A stretch of DNA of 64,000 nucleotides from positions 35,575,001 through 35,639,000 of the forward strand of contig NC_088345.1 of assembly GCF_036884655.1 (NCBI RefSeq), given 5' to 3'. This document shows, one piece after another, positions 55,254 through 64,000 of the stretch. Position numbers and translations under genes: made by a program. Within the stretch, counting starts at the first letter, position 1. Each line of letters opens with the position of its first letter. The notes under the pieces were generated by a model, which worked only from the letters and a program-made list of their open reading frames with translations, was not told the origin of the DNA and did no database searches. The stretch is from Musa acuminata AAA Group. Lineage: Eukaryota > Streptophyta > Magnoliopsida > Zingiberales > Musaceae.

Positions 55254-57470
55254 GTGGAAGTTGTGAAATCACAAATACGATACAACCATAACTTCTCTAC
55301 TCCAAGAAATCCTCAACAAAATGGGGTAGTAGAAAAAAAAAATCGAAATTTACAAGAAATGGCAAGAACCATGTTGAATGAACATAGCCTACCCAAATAT
55401 TTTTGGGCCGAAGCTGTAAACACTGCATGCTATATTTTGAATAGAGTCCTAGTAAGACCCTTACTCACCAAAACTCCTTATGAGTTATGGAATAACAAAA
55501 AACCCAATGTCTCATATTTTAAAGTCTTTGGGTGTAAGTGTTTTATCTTGAATGAAAAGGATAACTTAGGAAAATTCGATGCTAAATCTGATGAAGGAAT
55601 CTTTCTTGGTTATTCTTCGGTTTCTAAAGCTTTTCGCATCTTCAATAAAAGAACCTTAATTATTGAAGAATCCATCCATGTTGTTTTCAATGAGATTTCA
55701 GAAATTAAGAAAAATGATCTTGATGATGATGTTAATTTTGATTCCTTGAATTTAAACGAAACCCCGTCTCCAACTAGCAACTTGGATGCATCCACTTCCA
55801 AAACATCCTTACCCAAGGATTGGAAGTATATAGATGCTCATCCTAATGAGCTAATCCTAGGAGACACATCAAAGGAGGTTCAAACACGATCTTCTTTTAA
55901 AAACTTTTGTGCCAACGCCGCTTTTCTCTCCCAAATTGAACCCAAATGTGTTGATGAAGCCATGAAAGATGATTCATGGATTATCGCAATGCAAGATGAA
56001 TTAAATCAATTTGAGAGAAATGAGGTGTGGACGCTTGTTCCTAGGCCAAATGACCATTTAGTAATTGGTACTAAATGGGTCTTTAGAAACAAGCAAGATG
56101 AAAATGGTATCGTGGTTAGAAACAAGGCTAGATTAGTGGCCAAAGGTTTCAACCAAGAAGAAGGTATCGATTACGAAGAAACCTTCGCACCTGTGGCTCG
56201 ATTGGAAGCCATAAGGATGCTCCTTGCCTACGCTAGTTGCAATAATTTTAAGTTATTTCAAATGGATGTTAAAAGCGCTTTTCTAAATGGTTTCATTTCC
56301 GAAGAAGTTTATGTTGAACAACCTCCTGGATTTGAAAATAATGGCTACCCTAATCATGTGTTTAGATTAACTAAAGCTCTCTATGGTTTAAAACAAGCCC
56401 CAAGGGCTTGGTATGAGAGACTTAGCTCTTTTCTCATTGAAAATAATTTCATAAAAGGCAAGGTTGATACTACATTGTTTATCAAGAATTTTAAAAATAA
56501 TTTTCTCATTGTTCAGATTTATGTTGATGATATTATCTTTGGTTCTACAAATGAATCTCTTTGTGAATCCTTTGCGAAAACTATGAGTCATGAATTCGAA
56601 ATGAGTCTAATGGGAGTGTTAACATTCTTCTTAGGCCTACAAATCAAACAACTAAGCCATGGCATCTTTATTAGTCAAACCAAATATGCTGTGAGTTTGC
56701 TAAAGAAGTTCAAAATGAATAATTCAAAAGCCATTGACACTCCTATGAGCACCTCCACTAAGTTAGAAATTGATGAGAATGGAGAAAGCTTCGATCAAAA
56801 AACCTATAGGGGTATGATAGGAAGTTTACTTTACCTCACTGCCACCAGACCAGACATCATGTTCAGTGTAGGACTCTGTGCTAGATTTCAATCAGACCCT
56901 AAGATGTCTCATCTCAAAGCAGTCAAAAGAATACTCAGATATCTTAATGGAACTACCAATCTAGGATTATGGTACCCAAAATCAGAAAATTTTGAATTAA
57001 CAGCTTATGCTGATGCGGACTTCGCTGGCTGTAGACTAGACAGAAAAAGCACATCAGGATCATGTCAATTTTTAGGACATGCCCTTGTATCCTGGTCATC
57101 TAAGAAACAAAACTCGGTTGCCCTATCAACAACCAAAGCTGAATACATTGCAGCAAGTGCATGCTGTGCACAAGTTGTATGGATGAAAAACACTTTAGAA
57201 GATTACAAAGTGAATCTTAAAGATATTCCCATTAAATGTGATAACACGAGTGCAATATGCTTAACTAAAAATCCTATACAACACTCAAGAACAAAACACA
57301 TTGATATTAGACATCACTTTATACGAGATCATGTCTCTAATCATGATGTAACCATAGAGTTTATTGATACCAAACATCAACTGGCTGATATCTTCACAAA
57401 ACCCCTATGTGAAGAACAATTTGATTACATAAGAAAAGAATTAGGAATGTTGATTTGTCCAAATACTTAA
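55254..57470 (+). CDS. Truncated Pol of SIRE element 3: integrase end, reverse transcriptase, RNase H
   Basis: 738 codons open. About 11 residues come from post-gag spacer (to 55285), then integrase joins in frame at [20 protein letters not shown]. Only the third catalytic residue (E27) of the D,D,E triad remains, and the zinc-binding part and protease are absent. RT (about residues 265-500) has [12 protein letters not shown] and the intact catalytic [10 protein letters not shown]. RNase H (about 590-720) has [19 protein letters not shown] and CDNTSAICL, ending with [10 protein letters not shown] and RNase H look functional, but no protease would release them and integration would fail. The Met at 55254 may not be a true start. 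Confidence 0.88.
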   Translation: MEVVKSQIRYNHNFSTPRNPQQNGVVEKKNRNLQEMARTMLNEHSLPKYFWAEAVNTACYILNRVLVRPLLTKTPYELWNNKKPNVSYFKVFGCKCFILNEKDNLGKFDAKSDEGIFLGYSSVSKAFRIFNKRTLIIEESIHVVFNEISEIKKNDLDDDVNFDSLNLNETPSPTSNLDASTSKTSLPKDWKYIDAHPNELILGDTSKEVQTRSSFKNFCANAAFLSQIEPKCVDEAMKDDSWIIAMQDELNQFERNEVWTLVPRPNDHLVIGTKWVFRNKQDENGIVVRNKARLVAKGFNQEEGIDYEETFAPVARLEAIRMLLAYASCNNFKLFQMDVKSAFLNGFISEEVYVEQPPGFENNGYPNHVFRLTKALYGLKQAPRAWYERLSSFLIENNFIKGKVDTTLFIKNFKNNFLIVQIYVDDIIFGSTNESLCESFAKTMSHEFEMSLMGVLTFFLGLQIKQLSHGIFISQTKYAVSLLKKFKMNNSKAIDTPMSTSTKLEIDENGESFDQKTYRGMIGSLLYLTATRPDIMFSVGLCARFQSDPKMSHLKAVKRILRYLNGTTNLGLWYPKSENFELTAYADADFAGCRLDRKSTSGSCQFLGHALVSWSSKKQNSVALSTTKAEYIAASACCAQVVWMKNTLEDYKVNLKDIPIKCDNTSAICLTKNPIQHSRTKHIDIRHHFIRDHVSNHDVTIEFIDTKHQLADIFTKPLCEEQFDYIRKELGMLICPNT

Positions 57471-58263
57471 ACTAGTTAAAAATATTTTTCGGATGTTATT
57501 ACTATTACATGCCTTGACAACGCTTGATCAAATAACATGATTGCAAATTATGTGACAAATATTTTTAACCAAATGCATGTAAGAAGTTCATTTTTCGGTT
57601 TGTATGCTAAAAATGGGATGTTCCTGTACACTCTTATGAAAACTCTTTGAAAAATGACTTTCCTCCGTCAAGCAAAAACAATAAAGAGATATATGTGTCA
57701 TGACTTCCTTTATATGCTTGATAATGCTATCATGCTTTTTGTTGATGACAAAGGGGGAGAAACATATGAATTGATAAACACTATGTCATAGCTGAACTGC
57801 CATAATCATGTCTATGTCATAGTTGCAAATACTTGAGTGATGCTATAAACAATGTTATGCCATCCTTGCATCACCAAGAGATATGTGAACATGTGCTATA
57901 GTTTGCATCATATCTTGATTTGATATTCTATAGAAAATGCAAACTTGCTAGAAAATCTCAAATGTGTGCATCATGTAAAAAGTCCTTCATAGCTTTATAT
58001 TATTACATGATGAATAGTTACAAACACTATCATACAAACTTGATGATGTATGTCATGCCTTGACATCATTCTTGAAGAGATACATCATGATGGGCATCAT
58101 GATGAGAGCATTGATAAGTTTAACTGATCTAACTTATCAATACGTCACTTGAATTCTTTGGTCTTGAATTCAAGGTTGACTTATCTCAACTATGGCATAT
58201 AGATAGGGGGAGTTAAGAACAACTCCTTTATCAATTGATTGTCATCATCAAAAAGGGGGAGAT
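57471..58263 (+). other. 3' non-coding region and polypurine tract of SIRE element 3
   Basis: AT-rich, matches 22111-23000 in reverse. The polypurine tract AAAAAGGGGGAGAT is at 58250-58263, directly before the 3' LTR. No accessory ORF is present here, unlike element 2. Confidence 0.85.
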
Positions 58264-60591
58264 TGTTGAATCTCGGATTTTGATGATGAAGTCAATTGTC
58301 ATTTATTATATAATCTATGTGTTGAGATAAGTGTGCAGGATTAACTACGATGAGAGTAAGACAAGCAGCAGGTGTTGCGCCGGAGTCAAGATCATGATCA
58401 CGTTGGGAGTTCGAGAGTTCGACGGAAGTTCGGACGGTCGTCGGAGGTTCAGCGAGAACAGATCCGAGAAGTCCAGAAGCTTGCCAAGCGAAGCTCGTCG
58501 GAACTCGCCAAGTGGATCGTCGCAAAGTCCAGGAGTATGCCGGATGTCCGCAGAAGGATCACCGAGGGTTTATCGGATGATCGACGGAAGTTGGCCGGAA
58601 ACTCGCCGGAAGAAGCAATTGACGCATCGGAGCAAAGCTGCAGAAGTTGTCTTAGAGTTAATCGTAGTTAGCATGATGATTAAGCATGAAAATGGGAGGT
58701 GATCCCATTAGCTTAATCTTGGGGCAATTGGGCCCCTGAAAAGATTCAAATTGGGCCGAATGGAGCGAACCATTCAGACCCTGATTGCACCAGGAGGTGC
58801 AACCGCCCCAGCCAGGAGGTGCAACCGCCAGGGCTGTGAGGTTGGGCGGTGCAACCGCCCCAGCCAGGAGGTGCAACCGCCAGGGCTGCGAGGCTGGGAG
58901 GTGCAACCGCCCCAGCCAAGAGGTGCAACCGCCCAGAGCTCAGTCTTCGAGCTAGACTGGGCGGTGCAACCTCCTCTGTCAAGAGGTAGCACCGCCAGAG
59001 CTCAAGTTTCGAGCTCTGCCAGGCGATGCAACCACCGAGCTCAGTCTTCGAGCTCTAGCAGAGAGGTGCATCAGCCTGAGCTCAGTCTCGAGCTCTGCCA
59101 GGTGATGCAACCACCAAGCTCAGTCTTCGAGCTTTGGCAGAGAGGTGCATCAGCCTGAGCTCAGTTTCGAGCTCTGCCAGGTGATGCAACCACCGAGCTC
59201 AGATTTCGAGCTCTGCCAGGTGATGCAACCACCGAGCTCAGTCTTCAAGCTCTGCCAGGTGATGCAACCATCGAGCTCAGTCTTCGAGCTCTGGCAGAGA
59301 GGAGCAATCGCCTGAGCTCAGTCTTCGAGCTCTGCCAGGCGGTGCCACCTCTCCAGTCAAGAGGTGCAACCGCCTGATCCCAGAATTCTGGGATTTGATC
59401 GATTTGATCGTTTTGAGCTCGAATTTTGAATTGGGTTGGGGCCTATAAATACCCCACCCATTCAGCACTGAAAAGATACAGACCTACACCGAAATCTTGA
59501 TCTTTTCTGTGATTCTAAAGAGCTCAAAAGTGTTGTAAAGCCTTTAAGTCTCCTCCTTCTGTTCTTCAAGTTTTCAGTTGTAAAGTGAGGAGAGAAAGGT
59601 CTGTAAAGGTTGTCTCCTAAGCCTGTCAAAAGGAGAGAAATTGTAAAAGGGCAATTTGGCCTTCGCCTATTGAAGGAAGGCCCCTAGTTGACGTCGGCAA
59701 CCTCGTCGGTGGAGGAAGCCAAAAGTGGAGTAGGTCAAGGCTGACCGAACCACTCTAAATCTCTGGTTTGCGTTTATTTTCGAGCACTTTATCATTACTG
59801 CAAACCTCCTTCATTACTACTGCTCTCTGCACTTTCACGAACAAGTTCTAAGTGCTGTTCTTCCGAATCTGCATTCAGACGTAAATTCGTATTTTCATAC
59901 ATTACAGTTTACGTTTACGTTTGATTCTGCAGAACTGTCTTCCGTGCTTTTACGAACGAGCTTCTTTGCAGTTTACACTTACATTTTGATCCTATTGATA
60001 ACTGCAAACTGTCCTCTACAATTTTACGAACGAGTTTCAACATTTAGACGTAAAACTGCATTCAGACGTAAATCGGCTTTCCTCGCTCAATCATCAGATC
60101 TCAGTTCACGTTTACGTCTTGATTTCAACTGCATACTGCCTTCTGCGAGTATACAAGCAAGTTTCAAAGTTTAGACGTAAATCTGCGTCTAGACGTAAAA
60201 CTGCGTTTAAACGTAAAACTGCGTTTAGACGTAAATCTGAGTTTTAGACGTAAATCTGAGTTTAAGACGTGAATCTGCGTTTAGACGTAAATCTGCGTTT
60301 AGACGTAAAACTGCGTTTAGATGTAAATCTGCGTTTAGACGTAAATCTGCGTTTAGACGTAAATCTGCGTTTAGACGTAAATCTGAGTTTAGACGTAAAC
60401 TGCGCTTAGACGCAAAACTGCGCTTAGACGCAATCTGCGCTTAGACGCAAACTGCATTTAGATACAAACTGAGAATTTGCTTTTGCATCATAATAGTTTT
60501 TGAACGAACGCAGCTTTTGGTTTTTTAATCGCTGTAAGATTTCCGCTGCACTAATTCACCCCCCCCCCTCTTAGTGCTCTCGATCCTAACA
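58264..60591 (+). repeat. 3' LTR of SIRE element 3
   Basis: 2328 bp, complete. Compared with the 5' LTR (2292 bp without the nested insert) it has two extra 18-bp minisatellite units, which accounts for the whole 36-bp length difference. GC patch 58795-59375, TATA-like box near 59445, minisatellite 60173-60472, poly-C stem-loop 60548-60577. Confidence 0.94.
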
Positions 60592-60886
60592 GAAGTTCAT
60601 CACAGATTTGGGAGTCGTGCCGGGTAGCGAGGAGCCGATCTCCCTATATTGCAACAACAACGGGGCAATTGCTCAAGCGAAGGAACCTAGGTCTCATCAG
60701 AAATCTAAGCATGTTCTGAGGAGGTTCCACCTTATCAGAGAAATCGTGACCCGAGGAGATGTAGCAGTGGAAAGAGTTCCATCCGAAGATAACATTGCAG
60801 ATCCATGGACAAAGTCGTTGTCTCAGATTGTCTTTGAGCGTCACAGGAGTCTGATGAGGATCAGACACATATGTGATTTGCTTTAG
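60592..60886 (+). pseudogene. RNase H end of family B (B3)
   Basis: It continues B3 pol after the SIRE insertion once one target-site copy is discounted: FITDLGVVPGSEEP, LYCNNNGAIAQAKEPRSHQK, HLIREIVTRGDV, NIADPWTKSL, the standard Copia RNase H ending. Frame is open to TAG at 60884-60886. RNase H would remove element RNA during DNA synthesis. Confidence 0.92.
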
Positions 60887-60900
60887 GTCAAGTGAGAGAT

Positions 60901-62393
60901 TGCTAGTCATAGGTGCCCAGCAAGCCAATCACGTGAGTGATGGCACGTGTGACTTGATACAGAATCTATTTGCTTATTATATTTTGGCGTATATCACTTT
61001 ATAACTATTGCATAAATGCATATATATATTGTAATGTCCTTGGATTTGTGCAATGGGAATCGGATCGTGATGACATCACGATAATGAGATTGATTCACCT
61101 TTAAACACATATCCTAAATAATCCCGGTCATAGGTTACTCGAGAGGGACATCGTGATAACCGGATAGACTGGTGTGCTGTATACCCGTCCATATGATGGA
61201 TGCAGCTGGTCTCATAGCTGCTCGTGTAGGGACACTAGGGATACAGTACAGGTGCTCATTGGAGAATGAGTTCACTGATTGATCCGCTTACGGAATGTTG
61301 GATGGTTGATGATGCCTTATTGCCAGACAGCGATTCCGTAGTCCTAGTGGTGTATCTGGTCCTTAGACTTGAGACACCAAGGATGTCCTGTATGAGTGCT
61401 CCACTCTTTGATACCAGACTTATAGGTTTGGCTGTCCCAGATCTAGTACAGCTGGTCATTGGGAGTGGTAGTCGACCTTACGAGGGCTATTGAGTGTCGA
61501 CAGAGGATCATCCACTCTCGGCGTCATGAGAGGAATATCCCATGTGTTCTTGCTCAGACAAATCCCTGGCTAGGGTCATTCGAGTTGAGAGAGAAAGAGT
61601 TCTCCGAGAGAATCCGATTAGAGCGAGACTTGAGTAGAAACCGTATGGGTCTGACAGCACCATGCTCGATATATGGTCTCTGGGATATTAGATGGATGAG
61701 GGACTATAGGTACATGGTAACTGAGGACAGACAGGTCCAATGGATTGGATTCCCCTGTATCGTCTAGGGACTACGGCGTAGTGTCCTAGTACGTCCGTAG
61801 TCGATGAGTCGAGTGAATTATTACAGAGATAATAATTCATTGAGTTAGAAGGAGTTCTAACAGGTATGACTCACGGCCAGCTCGATATTGGGCCTAGAGG
61901 GTCACACACATATGGTAGGCATTGCGATGAGTAGAGGTTCGGATATGAGATATCCGATGGAGCCCTTGTCTTATTGGATGCAGATCTAATACCCACTAGG
62001 GAAGGACCCATTAGGGTTTGACACGGGATCTCTATAAATATGAGGGATTCACAGCCTCATAGGCTAGAGTCTTTGCTTACCTTTCTTATTCTCCTCTCCC
62101 TCTCCACCTCAAAGTAGGCCTGGAGTTTTGAGGAGGGTCGTCGCAACCCTGCTATGTGGATCACAGCTAGAGAGGAGGATGCTTGACCTCCTTCACCCTC
62201 TCCTAAGGATCTGCAAGGAAACAAGGATATACGATCTCCCTAGGTAACACAATCTCTATACGCATTTTTGTGTTTTGCGGATTTTTGCGCACCAATCTTC
62301 GCACGACGACGAACATCTTTTTGGGAATCGGGGATTTTTGTTTTCTTGTTCTTCCGCTGCGCATATGATGTCGCCCCCCATGATTTCCCAACA
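60901..62393 (+). repeat. 3' LTR of family B (B3), complete
   Basis: 1493 bp, TGCTAGTCATAGG...TTTCCCAACA, preceded by the purine-rich tract at about 60888-60900. It is the best reference copy of this LTR in the window. TATA box tataaat near 62030. The base composition and lack of minisatellites clearly distinguish it from SIRE LTRs. Confidence 0.92.
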
Positions 62394-63511
62394 GTCAGAA
62401 GATTAGACGTCGGGCCGAAGGAACGATCGATGTACCGACAGAAGGCTTCGGGCCATGAATTCGTGCATTGGGCCAAGAAGATCGGACATTGCGCCAAAAA
62501 GATTGGATGTTGTGATAAGACAATATGCCGATTGGGCAACACACCAAAGGAGAGGACGATGTACCGAAGGATCGAACGAAGCGCCGGATGAACCAATGAC
62601 ATGCCGGACAACAAAGATTCGCTTGTAATCAATTATGTCTAGATCGAGTTAGTTTAGAGTCTAATTGAGTCAGTTTATAATGTAATTAGGTCAACTCAAT
62701 TAGGGGTTATTTAGGTCTAAGTTTGGGTTATGTTGGGTAAAGTGGAAGGCCCAAACATTGACTCAACAAGTGGCATCATTATGGCACAGTCTCCGAGACT
62801 ATGTCAGGCGGTGGTACCGCCTAGACACAGTCTCCGAGAGACTATCAGGGGTTGGTACCATCAGTTTGAGCATGGTACCGTCCAATGGCAAGGTGTCAGG
62901 CAGTAGTACCACCTAGTGTTAGTGCTATAGGCAGTGGTACTGCCAGGACCCCAAAAACAAGGGATGAGACATTTTTAGGTTCCAAGTTTGAATCAACTTG
63001 AAGCCTATAAATACCTCTCTTATCCATGATTAAACTACACACAACGTAGAGCAAAAAGAAAAGAAAACTTTATTTTAATTGTGTGTGAACTCCTCTTAAA
63101 GCTCTCAGTGTTAATGTCATTTGAGAGAGGAGTAAAGGAGATTGTAAAGGTTCTCTTCTGAACTTGTCAAAAGAAGAATCAAGTTGTAAGGGTGGTTGAT
63201 CTTCGCCCATTAAAGGAAGTCGATAGTGGATATCGGTGGCCTCGACGTAAGAGAAATTGGTGGAGTGAATGTAGGTCACGACGACCGAACCACTATAATT
63301 CGATTTACATTTCTGTTTTGAGCAATTTACTTTAAACTACAAACTGCCTTACTAGCTTTACATCCACTATACGCTTCAGTATGCTTTCAAGTTAACATCT
63401 TTTGAAACAGTTTTAATCACAATAAATTTAATTGAACCGACGTTTTTATCGCTGCACTAATTCACCCCCCCACCCCCCCTTCCCCCTTTCAGTGCTGACT
63501 CATTCCTAATA
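62394..63511 (+). repeat. SIRE LTR fragment, 5' end missing
   Basis: It begins in mid-LTR ('gtcagaagattagacgtcgggcc', like 48752) and ends CCTAATA at 63511. GC-type patch with 'ggtggtaccgcc' at 62800-62955, TATA-like tataaata near 63007. A C-rich loop between GCACT and AGTGC lies at 63454-63495. It is as diverged as the solo LTR at 35062. Confidence 0.85.
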
Positions 63512-63513
63512 GT

Positions 63514-63525
63514 TGGTATCAGAGC
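63514..63525 (+). other. Primer-binding site of the right-edge SIRE element
   Basis: TGGTATCAGAGC, two bases after the LTR end. Confidence 0.88.
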
Positions 63526-63561
63526 TACATTTTTCTCATTTGGTTTAACACTCAAAGAGAA

Positions 63562-64000
63562 ATGGCTCTTTTTAGCTTTCAAGAGTGCTACTCTCTCATT
63601 CGTCCTCCAATGTTCAATAGGACAGACTACATATATTAGAAAACTCGAATGAGAGTTTTCTAGTTTTCCTTGAACCTTAATTTACGAAATATTATTGTAA
63701 ATGATTTTCAAATGTTTTCTACTCTAATGAAAGAATGGAATAATTTAGAGAAGAAAACTTTTTCATGAATGCTTTATTTTGCGCTTTGGATAAAACTGAG
63801 TTTAATTGAGTTTCTACTTGCGAAACGACTTTCGATATATGGCACACTCTCGAAATCACACATGAATGGATGAGTAGAGTAAAAGATTCTAAAGTCAATC
63901 TTTTAATGTATGATTTTGAACTATTTCGAATGAAGCTAAGCGAAACCATTGTTGACATGTACACCCATTTTACGGATGTCATCAATGGTTTAAAAGCACT
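63562..64000 (+). pseudogene. Decayed SIRE Gag, runs off the window
   Basis: Starts MALFSFQECYSLIRPPMFN, with several stops (for example after DYIY, where intact copies read DYTYWKTRM) and at least one deletion near 63765. Later parts still read VSTCETTFDIWHTLEITHE and LSETIVDMYTHFTDVINGL. The element continues to the right of the window. Confidence 0.88.

Larger units (their letters stand above)
48549..60591 (+). mobile_element. SIRE-like Copia retrotransposon 3, deletion derivative with nested solo LTR
   Basis: Flanked by the target-site duplication gaagt (48544-48548 and 60592-60596), inserted in B3 RNase H. The 5' LTR is 48549-53514 (split), primer site 53517, gag 53565-55148, partial pol 55254-57470, 3' LTR 58264-60591. 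LTRs differ by about a dozen substitutions plus two 18-bp repeat units (by eye). Protease and the first half of integrase are missing. Confidence 0.95.
41861..62393 (+). mobile_element. Copia family B, copy B3, near full length, split by a SIRE element
   Basis: 5' LTR 41861-43199 (first 144 bases missing), primer site 43201, leader to 44944, gag-pol frame 44945-48548 continued at 60597-60886, polypurine tract, 3' LTR 60901-62393. Without the nested 12 kb it is about 8.5 kb. Protein motifs in order gag-protease-integrase-RT-RNase H define Copia. The QAKEPRSHQKSKH motif in RNase H suggests a Tork/Angela-related lineage (tentative). The right flank is a fragment of a SIRE LTR. No duplication can be tested since the left end is lost. 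Confidence 0.93.

Noticed and set aside
1..64000. tRNA, rRNA or microRNA genes
   Set aside because: No cloverleaf, rRNA-like stretch or long precursor-type hairpin outside repeats was recognised by reading. The recurring TGGTATCAGAGC is a primer site complementary to tRNA, not a tRNA gene.

Overview
The window looks like nuclear DNA of a flowering plant, most likely a commelinid monocot. The evidence is large numbers of nested LTR retrotransposons of plant type, the plant initiator-tRNA primer site TGGTATCAGAGC, and one GC-rich hybrid proline-rich protein gene. The abundance of SIRE/Maximus-type Copia elements together with a chromodomain Gypsy element would fit Musa/Ensete, but that is inference; no species-diagnostic sequence was recognised. 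Only one convincing non-transposon gene is present: an intact single-exon HyPRP gene at 38900-39601. The rest is repeat or gene-poor AT-rich sequence.

Layout. Bases 1-1630 are a decayed SIRE LTR carrying a younger solo LTR. Bases 2560-30736 are a nest. A chromodomain Gypsy element (10956-30736, lacking its 5' LTR and gag) is interrupted by a deleted Gypsy element called family C (12481-15316), by a truncated Copia element called family B (copy B2, 15321-18933), and by a young, almost intact SIRE element (19840-29095, minus). A family B LTR (B1, 2560-10955) abuts the left end of the Gypsy remnant and itself holds a gag-only SIRE element (3509-10416, minus). The interval 30737-41860 is mostly single-copy AT-rich sequence with an old solo SIRE LTR (35062-36666), the HyPRP gene and a Copia relic near 40700. 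Bases 41861-62393 are a nearly full-length family B Copia element (B3, plus). A SIRE element (48549-60591, plus) split its RNase H, and the 5' LTR of that SIRE element was in turn hit by another SIRE LTR, now solo (48617-51285). From 62394 to the end is a decayed SIRE LTR followed by a broken gag.

Exact 5-bp target-site duplications found by eye (cgaag, gtaag, aaagt, aaata, gaagt, ataag) fix the boundaries and order of six insertions. The SIRE copies seen here are all defective: one has half a gag only, one has gag plus an accessory ORF in place of pol, and one has gag plus pol lacking protease and most of integrase. Two of them nevertheless have almost identical LTRs, so they moved recently and probably used proteins supplied in trans.

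The most interesting signal is in the untranslated leader of Copia family B. It has four stem-loops with the same apical core GTYGAGTCCCTCGAG on four unrelated stems, plus further hairpins. All are present in both leader copies (15780-16145 and 44440-44810), with sequence changes that keep the pairing. This looks like a conserved RNA structure, possibly a packaging, dimerisation or translation signal. A second recurrent structure is a GCACTAA/TTAGTGC stem with a poly-C loop near the 3' end of every SIRE LTR here.
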